Shown here piece after piece: positions 1 through 8,718 of a stretch of DNA of 64,000 nt. The position numbers were made by a program, and so were the translations under genes. The DNA comes from Xaviernesmea oryzae (lineage in GTDB: Bacteria; Pseudomonadota; Alphaproteobacteria; Rhizobiales; Rhizobiaceae), in assembly GCF_900109605.1 (NCBI RefSeq), contig NZ_FOAM01000007.1, positions 222,193-286,192 on the forward strand, read 5' to 3'. Each line of letters starts with the position of its first letter. Positions within the stretch are counted from its first letter, which is position 1. The notes below the pieces were generated by a model. That model did not search any database. It was not told the DNA's origin and saw nothing but the letters and a program-made list of their open reading frames with translations.

Positions 1-1651
1 CCTCCAGCGCATTGGCAGCGCCCACGGTTTCGACCGGGAATGCATGGCCGGCGGCCGCGCTCAGCTGGCCCACCAGCGTTGCGGCGGCAGAGAGCGTTTC
101 CGGGCTCGGCCGGTCGACATAAAGGGCAGTCGGCCGTGGCTGGGTCTCGCCATAGGGCGCGCCCATGCCGGCCGTTGCGGCCAGGTTGGGCCAGTTCGCG
201 GCGCGACCGAAGTCCGGCATGCGGAATTCGCTCGTATCGAATAGCGCGAAGCGCGGCGTCGTCTGCGCGGGCGTGCCGGTGGAGCAGACATCGTCTTGAT
301 CGGTCAGCAGCACCGCTTCGATCGCCACCGTATTCAGGCCGGGGACGAAGTGGCGCATGGTCACGCGGATCGGCACATGGCGCAGAAGGCCCCCGCCCTG
401 GGTCGTCAGCGGCGCGGTGGTGGCGATGTTGCCATTGACATAGATGTTGATCCGGCTGCCGGGCAGGACATTGGCGGCATAGGCGGCATCGAGCAGCAGC
501 TCGGCCTCGCCATAGGCGCTGGCGTAGAAATCGTACGGCAGGCCGACCGTGAAGTCGGTGCGCAGCCTGCGGCCTGAAAATTCCGTGGTGGCAATGCCGA
601 GGCGCGACAGCGGCAGGGCGGTCTTGCCGGTGATGACAGGCGCGTTGGGCAGGCGCCAGCTGGCGGTCGACAGGCTGTGTCGCTCACCCTCGGATTGTGC
701 CTGCGTGGCCAGCCGTTCGGTGGCCGCCTGCACCGCCTGCGGCGTCGGCCCGCTGACGACGAGCGCGCTGGCCGGGCTTTCCGGCAGCGGCATGAAGGCG
801 AGCGTCGGCGCGGTCGCTGCTTCGGGTGGCAGGCCGGGCGCAAGTTTTGCCAATTCGCTCTGCGTGCCGAGCAGCACGGTCAGGCCGCCGGCCCCCTGGC
901 TCCGCGGCAGCGCGCTCTGCACGGTGAAGGCCTGGCCACCCATGCGCAGAGCCAGCCCTTGGGCCACACGCATGAGCCCATCGGCCCGGCTGGGATTGCC
1001 CAAGGCGGGCGCGACGATGGTGATCTTGGTATGGCCCGTCTGGTCCGGACTGACGGCAGCCAGATCCTCCAGCCGCAGAAGCCGCCCAGCCACCGGCGTG
1101 GAGAAGCCGATGAAGCTCTGATCCGGCTGAATGTCGGTCCAAAGGTCGAAGGTAGACTGGACGGTGCAATCCGTGCGGTGGCGCTGCGTGCCCGTAAGCG
1201 TCACGATATTCGGCCCGGCCTGCATGAGCCCTGCGGGCAGCGGCAGGGCCAGGTTGACGACGCCCTCGGGCGCGGCGATCGGGGTGTCGCCCACCTGCAC
1301 ATTGTTGATGCTCAGGGACAGGCGTGAGTTTTCCGGCGCCACGACGATCGCGTTCTGATAGGCGAGCGTGATGGAGTTGGCGGCTGCGGCCTGCTCGGCC
1401 GTCAGCGTCACCGTGAAGCTGCGCTGGTCCTGCTCGCCCGCCAGGCGCAGCGTGCCTTGCGGAAGAAAGGGCCGGCGCGTGCCGCGCGGATCCAGAACGG
1501 GCGCGGCCGGCGCAGGCGCGACGAAGGCCTTCGCCGCAGGCTTGGCATCCGGCTTGCGTTCGCCGGACATGTCAAAGGGCGTCGCTTCCTGGGCCGCCAG
1601 CGTGGCAGGCAGGGCAGCAGCGAAGAGGCAGGCGAGAAGGGTGCGCTTCAT
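1..1651 (-). CDS. bcsB: Cellulose synthase regulatory/periplasmic subunit BcsB (partial, C-terminus outside window)
   Basis: The reading frame runs off the left edge, so the C-terminus, including the membrane anchor expected in this family, is not visible. It starts at an ATG six bases downstream of the bcsA stop, with a Sec-type signal peptide (MKRTLLACLFAAALPATLAAQ) and then a Pro/Ala-rich stretch. The mature part reads as BcsB: a beta-rich region with a segment like 'RLSLSINNVQVGDTPI' and long runs of alternating hydrophobic residues. BcsB is the periplasmic partner of BcsA and guides the glucan across the envelope. The tight spacing to bcsA on the same strand shows co-transcription after bcsN-bcsA. 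The identification rests mainly on context and fold-like sequence; I am confident of the family but cannot judge whether the gene is intact. Confidence 0.88.
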   Translation of the reverse strand, partial: MKRTLLACLFAAALPATLAAQEATPFDMSGERKPDAKPAAKAFVAPAPAAPVLDPRGTRRPFLPQGTLRLAGEQDQRSFTVTLTAEQAAAANSITLAYQNAIVVAPENSRLSLSINNVQVGDTPIAAPEGVVNLALPLPAGLMQAGPNIVTLTGTQRHRTDCTVQSTFDLWTDIQPDQSFIGFSTPVAGRLLRLEDLAAVSPDQTGHTKITIVAPALGNPSRADGLMRVAQGLALRMGGQAFTVQSALPRSQGAGGLTVLLGTQSELAKLAPGLPPEAATAPTLAFMPLPESPASALVVSGPTPQAVQAATERLATQAQSEGERHSLSTASWRLPNAPVITGKTALPLSRLGIATTEFSGRRLRTDFTVGLPYDFYASAYGEAELLLDAAYAANVLPGSRINIYVNGNIATTAPLTTQGGGLLRHVPIRVTMRHFVPGLNTVAIEAVLLTDQDDVCSTGTPAQTTPRFALFDTSEFRMPDFGRAANWPNLAATAGMGAPYGETQPRPTALYVDRPSPETLSAAATLVGQLSAAAGHAFPVETVGAANALE

Positions 1652-1656
1652 GGGGA

Positions 1657-3849
1657 TCACCGTGCCTTTGCCGCCACGACAGGCATTTTCGGGCGGATCG
1701 TGCCGAAGCCGCGCGTGAAGTAGTAGAGACCGCGGCCCGTCTGGTAGAGCGCAATGCCGAGGAAACTGATGGTGCCGCGGATGAGGCCCGGATTTTTCCG
1801 CCTGCCCATCTGGAATTCGCTCCATTGCGAGGAATTGACGAACATCAGATCGGCGATCAGGCGGTGGTCCATGGCAGATTGCGGCGCAAAGGTGCAACCA
1901 AGGCTGATGGATTCACCCTCGCCCTTGCTGCTGCGGACGATATTGACCGACATGGTGTCCGGCACGCCCTCGCTGTAGGGAATGACGCGGATCTTCTCCA
2001 GGCCGCCGGTCGCAAGCGGCTTCAAGGTCTTGTCGTAGACATGGACCAGCATGCCATTGACGGACACGTTCTCGATGACGGCGGGGTACCAGGTCTCGCC
2101 GACCTGGAACTCGCAGCGGCGCTTGACCTTGACGCGGCGGGCGGCCGACTTGTCGCCCCGCTCCGTGACGGCGCCGAGCGCGCAGCCGGCGAAGATCAGG
2201 TTCAGCAGGTTCCAGCCGCCGACGACGAGCGTCACATCGGCCTTGGCCGGTTCGGCATAGTAGCGATAGACGACCATCACCATGGCGGCGATCAGCACAG
2301 CGAAGATGATGAAGAACGGCAGGGCGATTTCCGACAGGCGGCTCTCGGCAATCGACTCATCCTTCGCGGTCACCTTGAAGGTCGGCTTGCTGGGATTGAG
2401 CAGCACCGAGATCACGGCGGGAAGCAGGTGGATCGTATGAGCATATTCATAAAGCTCGGAGATCCAGGGCCAGCGATAGCGGCCGTAGAGATAGTTCTGC
2501 ATCAGCAGGTTCACGAGCATGTACGTCATCGTATAGGCGAAGAACTCGCCGCCGGACCCGACGAAGATTTCCAGATCGAAGAAGAGGTAGAACAGCGGCG
2601 CGATGAGGAACATCATGCGCGGGAAAGGGAACAGCCAGAACAGCGTCGACGACATGTAGCAAAGCCGCTGGGCAAGCGTCAGGCCGCTCTTGAAGATCGG
2701 CAGGCGAAAGATGAGGATCTGCATCATGCCCTGGGCCCAGCGCGAGCGCTGGCCGATGAAGCTGGCGAAGGTGGCCGGCTGGAGGCCGGCGATCAGCGGC
2801 TTGTCGACATAGACGCTGTTCCAGCCGCGCGAATGCAAGGCGAGAGCGGTCTCGCAATCCTCGGTGATGCTGATGCCGGAGAAGCCATCGGTTTCCTCCA
2901 GCGCCTGGCGCCGGAGAATGGCGGCCGAGCCGCAGAAGAACGAGGCGTTCCACTTGTCCAGGCCGCGCTGGATCAGGCCGTAGAACATTTCGTTTTCGCT
3001 CGGCATATGGCCGAAGGTGTTGAGATTGCGCTCGATCGGATCGGGGTTGAGGAAGAAGTGAGGCGTCTGCACCAGGAAGAGGCGCGGGTCCTCCTCGAAA
3101 TACCCGACCGTCTCCTGCAGGAAATCGCGCGCCGGAGCGTGGTCGGCGTCGAAGACCACGACCAGCTCGCCCTTGGAATGTTTGAGGCCGTTGTTGAGGT
3201 TGCCGGCCTTGGCATGTTCGTTACGCTCGCGCGTGAGATAGTTGACGCCCAGATCGGCGGCGAGCTTGCTCAGTTCGGCATAGCGCCGCTCGGCGGCTTT
3301 TGCGGAAGGTACGTCGGACACCGAGCGCTTCTGAACCGTGCCGCCATCGTCAAGCAGCCAGATCGTCAGCTTTTCAGCCGGGTAGTCCATGTTCTTGGCG
3401 GCCGCTAGCGTGTTGGCGAGCAGCTGGGCATCCTCGTTATAGGTCGGCACGAAAACGTCGACATGCGGCTGATAGGCCGTGTTGGCCGTGCGCTTCTTCT
3501 TCTCCGGCAGCGGCATGGAGACGAGGAACAGGCTGAGCGCCAGCATGGCGACGCTGTACATCTCCACGAGATAGAGCAGGAAGCCGGGAATGAAGTTCTC
3601 AAGCTGGTTCACCGGCGGCAGCGTATTGGTCGTGCGCCAGTAGACATAGCGCAGCACGATCGCCGTGCCGAAGCCCAGCCCGATCAGCCGCCAGTTTCCT
3701 TCCGCCTTGCAGACCTTCAGCACCGCGAGCAGCGCCATGCAGCAGAAGGCCGCGACCAGATGGGTCGACAGGCTTACCGGCAGTGTCACCAGCGTGAGCA
3801 CGAACAGGGACACGAGCATCCAGATGAAAATGGTGACCGCCTTGGCCAT
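1657..3849 (-). CDS. bcsA: UDP-forming cellulose synthase catalytic subunit BcsA
   Basis: A 730-residue inner-membrane glycosyltransferase family 2 enzyme that polymerises UDP-glucose into cellulose and moves the chain through its own membrane channel. Several N-terminal membrane helices (about 5-45, 55-70, 88-110) precede the GT2 domain. All catalytic signatures are present: DDGG at 167-170, DADHAP at 234-239, TED at 329-331 and QRSRW at 367-371. More helices follow, then a C-terminal PilZ domain with an Arg-rich RRVKVKRR stretch and an NVSVNG motif, so cyclic di-GMP activation is likely; the usual Asp of DxSxxG is Asn here. I chose the ATG of MAKAVT because the upstream in-frame extension is Arg-rich and unlike the family. 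Order bcsN-bcsA-bcsB on the minus strand. Confidence 0.95.
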   Translation of the reverse strand: MAKAVTIFIWMLVSLFVLTLVTLPVSLSTHLVAAFCCMALLAVLKVCKAEGNWRLIGLGFGTAIVLRYVYWRTTNTLPPVNQLENFIPGFLLYLVEMYSVAMLALSLFLVSMPLPEKKKRTANTAYQPHVDVFVPTYNEDAQLLANTLAAAKNMDYPAEKLTIWLLDDGGTVQKRSVSDVPSAKAAERRYAELSKLAADLGVNYLTRERNEHAKAGNLNNGLKHSKGELVVVFDADHAPARDFLQETVGYFEEDPRLFLVQTPHFFLNPDPIERNLNTFGHMPSENEMFYGLIQRGLDKWNASFFCGSAAILRRQALEETDGFSGISITEDCETALALHSRGWNSVYVDKPLIAGLQPATFASFIGQRSRWAQGMMQILIFRLPIFKSGLTLAQRLCYMSSTLFWLFPFPRMMFLIAPLFYLFFDLEIFVGSGGEFFAYTMTYMLVNLLMQNYLYGRYRWPWISELYEYAHTIHLLPAVISVLLNPSKPTFKVTAKDESIAESRLSEIALPFFIIFAVLIAAMVMVVYRYYAEPAKADVTLVVGGWNLLNLIFAGCALGAVTERGDKSAARRVKVKRRCEFQVGETWYPAVIENVSVNGMLVHVYDKTLKPLATGGLEKIRVIPYSEGVPDTMSVNIVRSSKGEGESISLGCTFAPQSAMDHRLIADLMFVNSSQWSEFQMGRRKNPGLIRGTISFLGIALYQTGRGLYYFTRGFGTIRPKMPVVAAKAR

Positions 3850-4040
3850 GAGCTTGGGTTTCCTGTTCGCAGATCCGCGGAAGATTGATCGCCGCATTGC
3901 AGGGCCGACCAGCGATCGCCGGAGCCTGCGTTGCGTCAGCATTGAGGCACGCAGACATTGAAATTTGGTTGTACCGCACCCAGGACTCGCGAATTTCTGA
4001 AAGTATTTGCTTTCAGAAGGTGCCTGGAGGCGGGATTTTC

Positions 4041-5153
4041 TTAAGGGCCGGCACAGGCGGCGCCGGTGATGGCGCAAGGGGCGGCCGGAATGACGGGTGC
4101 CGCCGGGATGACGGGCGCGGCTGCCGGCGAGCCCATGGACACACTCGGTGCCGGCGGATTGGTCGAGATGCCGACAGTGCGCGCTTCTGCCGCCTTGTCG
4201 GCCGGCTGCGGCAGAATGGGCGCGGGAATGGTGACGGCGGGCAGAGCGGTGGCGGCAGGGGGCGCCAGCACCGGCAGAGCGGTTTCACTCATCCGGGCTG
4301 CCGGCTGTTGCAGCGCTGCCGGCTCCGTCACGCCGCTATCGACCGGTGCGGCGATGGCGGCGATGCGAGCGCGGCGGCGGGGGGCAGCCGCAGGCTCCGG
4401 CGAGACGGCACTGTCGCCTGCGGGCAGACTGTAGATCGGCTTGCCCACCTGGCCGATGCGCGGATCGGGCGCGGGCAATGGGCCATAGGGGTTCCAGCGC
4501 GGATGAGCGAAGCCGCCAGCCAGCGTGTAGTGATACATGACCGAAAGAAGCCCGGCGCGCGAGCCGTTGCGCTCGCAGAGCCGCAGCCGGGTACGGATCA
4601 TGCCGAGATCGTTGACGGCATTGCGCGCATGTTCAGACGAGCTGATCTGCTGCCAGGCATAGAGGCAGGCATCGCCGCTGCGGCTGTCGACGCCATAGGC
4701 GTAGGCAAAGGCGCCATAGCCGTTCTGCTGGTAGGTGGCGGCGATGCTCATGCGCATGTTCGGGAACTGGGCGCGCAGGTCGCGTGCCATGCTTGCCGTG
4801 GTAAAGCCTGACAGCGACAGGCTTTCGCCCCCGGCAAAGCCAGACGCGGCCGGGCCGAAGAATTGCACCTTGAGATAGTTCTCGCCCGGCGTCGCCGTCG
4901 AGGTTTCGAGCAGAATGTCCTGCTGAACCGCATTGGAATAGTTACGCTCGACGACGCTGACGATCGACGGACCTCCCGGCGGCGGAAAGGCCATGGCCTT
5001 CTCGCGGGCGACCTCGGTCGGTGCGGCGTTCATCTTCAGCCCGCCGGGCGTGCCGCAGGCGGAAAGCGTAACCGATATCAACCCCAGCAGCATCGGGCTG
5101 AGCAGGGCGGTCTGAAGATTTTGACGGCTTTTCTGACGACTCACGAAGCTCAC
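4041..5153 (-). CDS. bcsN: Cellulose biosynthesis lipoprotein BcsN
   Basis: A 370-residue predicted lipoprotein: a hydrophobic N-terminal helix ends in the lipobox LSAC with Cys33. The central part (about 40-235) contains the folded BcsN-type domain. The C-terminal 130 residues are low complexity, rich in Pro and Ala, with a short repeat (VIPAAP twice in tandem) and a Cys-containing tail. BcsN is a family found almost only with alphaproteobacterial cellulose operons; its exact role is not established. It lies directly upstream of bcsA on the same strand with about 190 bases between, so it is probably the first gene of the operon. The 277 bases upstream of it are gene-free and comparatively AT-rich, and should hold the operon promoter. 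Confidence 0.85.
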   Translation of the reverse strand: MSFVSRQKSRQNLQTALLSPMLLGLISVTLSACGTPGGLKMNAAPTEVAREKAMAFPPPGGPSIVSVVERNYSNAVQQDILLETSTATPGENYLKVQFFGPAASGFAGGESLSLSGFTTASMARDLRAQFPNMRMSIAATYQQNGYGAFAYAYGVDSRSGDACLYAWQQISSSEHARNAVNDLGMIRTRLRLCERNGSRAGLLSVMYHYTLAGGFAHPRWNPYGPLPAPDPRIGQVGKPIYSLPAGDSAVSPEPAAAPRRRARIAAIAAPVDSGVTEPAALQQPAARMSETALPVLAPPAATALPAVTIPAPILPQPADKAAEARTVGISTNPPAPSVSMGSPAAAPVIPAAPVIPAAPCAITGAACAGP

Positions 5154-5430
5154 CCACCAGAGAATCAGGTTCTTTGAGGGTGATTTTCGATTTTTATGGT
5201 TAACAGATTCTTACCCGCACCCTGCTGGCGGTCATGTTTTCTTAACGATCAGGGAAAACCGTATGCTCACTTAAGTTTCGGGCAAGATCGATCTCCGCCG
5301 CTCGTCTACCGAGCAAAACGCCCTTCTCCCGCGCCTAAACTCGCTCTTTCGCGCATCACGAGGCAGACCATCTGCCTCGTGCCACATCCGTGCACCCGTC
5401 GTCTGCGTATCCGGGTGTGTTCCGCTCGCC

Positions 5431-6015
5431 TCAGCCCAGCGAGCCGGCCGGTGCCGGCGAGGCGGCCAGGGAGGGAGAGGTCGGCTGCGTGGCGCCAGCC
5501 TTCTTGTCGCGGCTGACATTGCGCGCTGCCTCGATGCCCTTGGGAAAGCCGCTGCGATCGCCATAGTCGCGGCCGCGCCCGGATGGGCGGGCCCGCTCAC
5601 TGGCCAGTGCCTTGGCCACCATGACATCGACAAGGGTGATGCCGACGACCATCGCCAGAGCGGCGGCGGCATTGCCGCGGCGATAATTGTCGGGCCGCAG
5701 CGCCGCCATCAGCACGGCGATATCGAGCCCGTCACCGGCCACGCGCGATTTGACCCCCATCTCCTTTTCGGTCGAAAGCGTCATCATGCCGCTGAAGATT
5801 TCGCGCAGGCCGACAGCGCGGATCAGCGGCGCGTGGCCATACAGCCCGAGCCCCCGCGACAGCCGACGGGCGGCGAAGAGCTCGGTCAGCCCGAGCCCGA
5901 TCGAGAACCAGCCAAGCCCCTTGGCAAGCCGTTCCGCGCCCGTTTGCGCGGTCGGACCTGTGGAGAGGATCTTCGGATCGCCCTTGGGGCGGGTGAGATT
6001 GGACAGGAAGGCCAT
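5431..6015 (-). CDS. Small integral membrane protein (cyclase/dehydrase-associated type)
   Basis: A 194-residue protein with three likely membrane segments (about 33-50, 62-80 and 105-128) and a polar, Ser/Pro/Ala-rich tail of about 55 residues. The motif 'GLGLTELFAARRLSRGLGLYGHAPLIRAVGLREIFSGM' region (residues about 38-76) resembles the N-terminal membrane part found in proteins that also carry an SRPBCC 'cyclase/dehydrase' domain. Here that soluble domain is absent. It follows the alcohol dehydrogenase by 12 bases on the same strand, so the two are probably co-transcribed. The function is unknown; the resemblance is from memory of the family and would need a profile search. Confidence 0.7.
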   Translation of the reverse strand: MAFLSNLTRPKGDPKILSTGPTAQTGAERLAKGLGWFSIGLGLTELFAARRLSRGLGLYGHAPLIRAVGLREIFSGMMTLSTEKEMGVKSRVAGDGLDIAVLMAALRPDNYRRGNAAAALAMVVGITLVDVMVAKALASERARPSGRGRDYGDRSGFPKGIEAARNVSRDKKAGATQPTSPSLAASPAPAGSLG

Positions 6016-6027
6016 GGTCTTCTCTCC

Positions 6028-7203
6028 TCAGGGCTTGAGCACGACTTTAATGCAGTTGTCCTGCTTGTTGCGGAATATCTTGTACATCTCGGGCCCCTCC
6101 TCCAGTTTGGTGGTGTGGGTGATGACGAAGGACGGGTCGATCTGCCCCTCCTCGATGCGCCGGACGAGGTCTGCCGCAAAGCGGTTCACATGGGTCTGGC
6201 CCATGCGGAAGGTCAGCCCCTTGTTCATCGCCGCGCCCATCGGGATCTTGTCCACCAGGCCGGAATAGACGCCGGGAATGGAGACGATGCCGCCAGGGCG
6301 GCAGACATAGATGATCTCGCGCAGCACATGCGGCCGGTCGTTCTCCATCATCACCATTTGCTTGGCGCGGTCGAGAAAGCTGTCGGGATGGCTTATCGAG
6401 ACGTGGCTTTCCAGGCCGACCGCGTCGATGCACTTTTCCGGCCCCTTGCCCGCCGTCAGTTGCTTCAAGCGTTCGAGAACGCTTTCTTCGCGGAAGTTGA
6501 TCGGAATGGCGCCGCCGGCCTCGGCCATGGACAGGCGCTCCTCCAGGCAGTCGATGGCGATCACCTGCCTGGCGCCGAGCAGGATTGCGCTACGGATCGC
6601 CATCTGACCCACAGGACCGCAGCCCCAAATCGCCACCGTATCGGTCGGCTCGATGTCGCAATGGACGGCAGCCTGCCAGCCGGTCGGCAGGATATCGCTC
6701 AAAAACAGCGCCTGCTCGTCACTCATGCTGTCGGGCACCTTGATGTGGGTGCTGTCGGCATAGGGTACGCGCAGATATTCCGCCTGGCCGCCGGGATAGC
6801 CGCCGGTCAGATGGGTGTAGCCGAACAGGCCGGCCGTGGTGTGGCCGAAGACCTTTTCGGCCAGATCCTTGCGCCGGTTGGTGCGCTCGCAGACGGAGAA
6901 ATTGCCGCGTTTGCACTGGTCGCATTCGCCGCAGGTGATGGTGAAGGGAATGACGACGCGGTCGCCCTTCTTCAGCTTGCCGTTGACGCCGGAGCCGACC
7001 TCCACGACTTCGCCCATGGTCTCATGGCCCATGATGTCGCCAGGCATCATGCCCGGAACGAAATTGTGGAAGAGATGCAGGTCGGAGCCGCAGATGGCGC
7101 AGCTCGTCACCTTGATGATCGCGTCGCGGGGATGTTCGATCTCCGGATCGGACACCGAATCGCAGCGTATGTCTTCCTTGCCGTGCCAGACGAGTGCGCG
7201 CAT
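6028..7203 (-). CDS. Zinc-dependent alcohol dehydrogenase (formaldehyde dehydrogenase-like, FdhA/threonine DH group)
   Basis: A 391-residue medium-chain dehydrogenase. Catalytic zinc ligands are visible as Cys38 (in CGSD) and His60-Glu61 (in GHE). The structural zinc loop has Cys91, Cys94, Cys97 and Cys105. The NAD-binding Rossmann motif GCGPVG is at 194-199. The insertion '[25 protein letters not shown]' is typical of the glutathione-independent formaldehyde dehydrogenase-like branch common in rhizobia, which oxidises an alcohol or aldehyde adduct with NAD(P). I chose the ATG of [11 protein letters not shown] because it matches the family start; a 46-residue in-frame extension upstream is Pro/Arg-rich and implausible. 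The substrate cannot be told from sequence. Confidence 0.88.
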   Translation of the reverse strand: MRALVWHGKEDIRCDSVSDPEIEHPRDAIIKVTSCAICGSDLHLFHNFVPGMMPGDIMGHETMGEVVEVGSGVNGKLKKGDRVVIPFTITCGECDQCKRGNFSVCERTNRRKDLAEKVFGHTTAGLFGYTHLTGGYPGGQAEYLRVPYADSTHIKVPDSMSDEQALFLSDILPTGWQAAVHCDIEPTDTVAIWGCGPVGQMAIRSAILLGARQVIAIDCLEERLSMAEAGGAIPINFREESVLERLKQLTAGKGPEKCIDAVGLESHVSISHPDSFLDRAKQMVMMENDRPHVLREIIYVCRPGGIVSIPGVYSGLVDKIPMGAAMNKGLTFRMGQTHVNRFAADLVRRIEEGQIDPSFVITHTTKLEEGPEMYKIFRNKQDNCIKVVLKP

Positions 7204-7422
7204 GGAAAGCCTCCGGTTTGGTCTCATCGGTGCCGATGGCGGCCGTCGCGGCGGGTGCGTGAAAACATGCGGATGCGCACCAGCCCGCCGCCATGGCGGG
7301 ACTGAGCGAACATGCGGGATGTCGAGAGGTTGCACGCGCAAGCGATGTTTTCTGCCGCGCTGACCAAGTCGTGAATGCCGCCTGTCAACCCATGGCTCGC
7401 GCGCGGGCGGCGTTCGTGCGGC

Positions 7423-8595
7423 TCAGACGGCGGCCTGCCGCTCCGCCAGCATGGCCACCAGCACGTCGGACTGCGAGAGGATGCCGACCAGCCGGCCGGT
7501 CTCGCCCGTGACGGGGAGATAATGCAGCCCCGCCTCGGCAAACAGCACGATTGCTTCGACGATTGCCATATCGGGCGTCACCGTGGTCACGGGCGTCGTC
7601 ATGATGTCCTTTGCCGTGCCGTTGGGTGCGCTGGCGCCCTTCGATGCCAAGGCCAGCCGCTGCCCGAAGCCGATGCCTGGTTTGCCGCCGCGCCAGTCCG
7701 CCCGGTCGAGTAGATCCGTCTGGGTGACGATGCCGAGGATATAGGCGTGGTCGTCGGTGACGGGCAGCGCCTTGATATGATGGAAACGCATGAGGCGGTG
7801 CACCTCGGACAGCGCTGTGTCGGGGGCCACGCCGACCACATCGCGCGACATCACCTGGCCGCAGCGCGTCTGCCCACTTCGCCGCCGCAGGGCCTTTAGC
7901 TCCGTACGCCGGAGGATCGTTTCGAGATCCTCGCGGTTCACGTCCAGAAACTGGCCATAGTCCTCGATGGCCGCATCGAGATCGTCTGAGGTGAAGCCGA
8001 TCCGCTCGAAGGCCGGCGGGTCCTGCGTCTGGTGAGGGGTGCGGGCCGGTCGTGGCGCGTGCGGATAAACCCGGCCCGCGAGCCTGTTATAGGCGAGCGC
8101 GGCGGCCAGCAGGATGAGCGAATTGCCCAGCACCGGCCAGATCACGAAGCCAAAGCCGAGCCCGTGAATGGCCGGCCCGCCGAGAACGGCCGTCAGCGCC
8201 ACGGCGCCGCTTGGCGGGTGCAGGCAGCGCAGCGCCATCATCGCCGCAATCGCCAGGCCGATCGCCAGTGCCGCAGCCGGCAGCGGCGCCGGCACGAAGA
8301 GCGCCACCGTCACGCCGATGAGCGCGGCGGAAAGATTGCCGGCGAGAAGGTTCCATGGCTGGGCGAGCGGGCTCGATGGCACGGCGAAGAGCAGCACGGC
8401 CGAGGCGCCCATCGGGGGGATCAGCGCCGGCAAGACCTCGCCGCCGATCTGGCGGCCGATCACCCCGGTGAGCAGGATGCCGACCAACGCGCCGAGGCCG
8501 GAGCGCAGGATCTCTGCCCGTGCGGTGGCGCTGCCTGAGGGGCCGAAGCCGCCAAGCCAAGAGCGCCATCCCTTTGAACTGTCCTGACCGCTCAT
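7423..8595 (-). CDS. HPP family membrane protein with tandem CBS domains
   Basis: A 390-residue fusion. Residues about 25-180 hold four to five membrane helices of the HPP family with the signature LHPPSGA. A linker follows, then two CBS domains (about 235-390, including 'QVMSRDVVGVAPDTALSEV' and 'DIMTTPVTTVTPDMAIVEA'), which usually sense adenine nucleotides. Such proteins are thought to be nucleotide-gated membrane proteins; HPP proteins have been linked to nitrite transport in plastids and cyanobacteria, but no role is proven for the CBS-fused type. The start is set at MSGQDSSK; an upstream ATG is possible. It lies on the same strand as the dehydrogenase, 219 bases upstream of it. Confidence 0.88.
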   Translation of the reverse strand: MSGQDSSKGWRSWLGGFGPSGSATARAEILRSGLGALVGILLTGVIGRQIGGEVLPALIPPMGASAVLLFAVPSSPLAQPWNLLAGNLSAALIGVTVALFVPAPLPAAALAIGLAIAAMMALRCLHPPSGAVALTAVLGGPAIHGLGFGFVIWPVLGNSLILLAAALAYNRLAGRVYPHAPRPARTPHQTQDPPAFERIGFTSDDLDAAIEDYGQFLDVNREDLETILRRTELKALRRRSGQTRCGQVMSRDVVGVAPDTALSEVHRLMRFHHIKALPVTDDHAYILGIVTQTDLLDRADWRGGKPGIGFGQRLALASKGASAPNGTAKDIMTTPVTTVTPDMAIVEAIVLFAEAGLHYLPVTGETGRLVGILSQSDVLVAMLAERQAAV

Positions 8596-8718
8596 CCACG
8601 TGCTCCCTGAGCCAGCGCGGCAGATCCCGTTTGCCATGCGTCAGGCAGCGGGTAGCGCCGATGACAGGCTGCGCGCAAGTGCAAATTTTTGGCGGGCGGC
8701 CGGGCTTGCGCGCCTGTG

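Noticed and set aside
1825..3408. 527-codon open frame on the plus strand
   Set aside because: Antisense to bcsA, whose catalytic motifs are intact; composition (His/Asp/Arg/Glu-rich) is typical of a GC-rich shadow frame.
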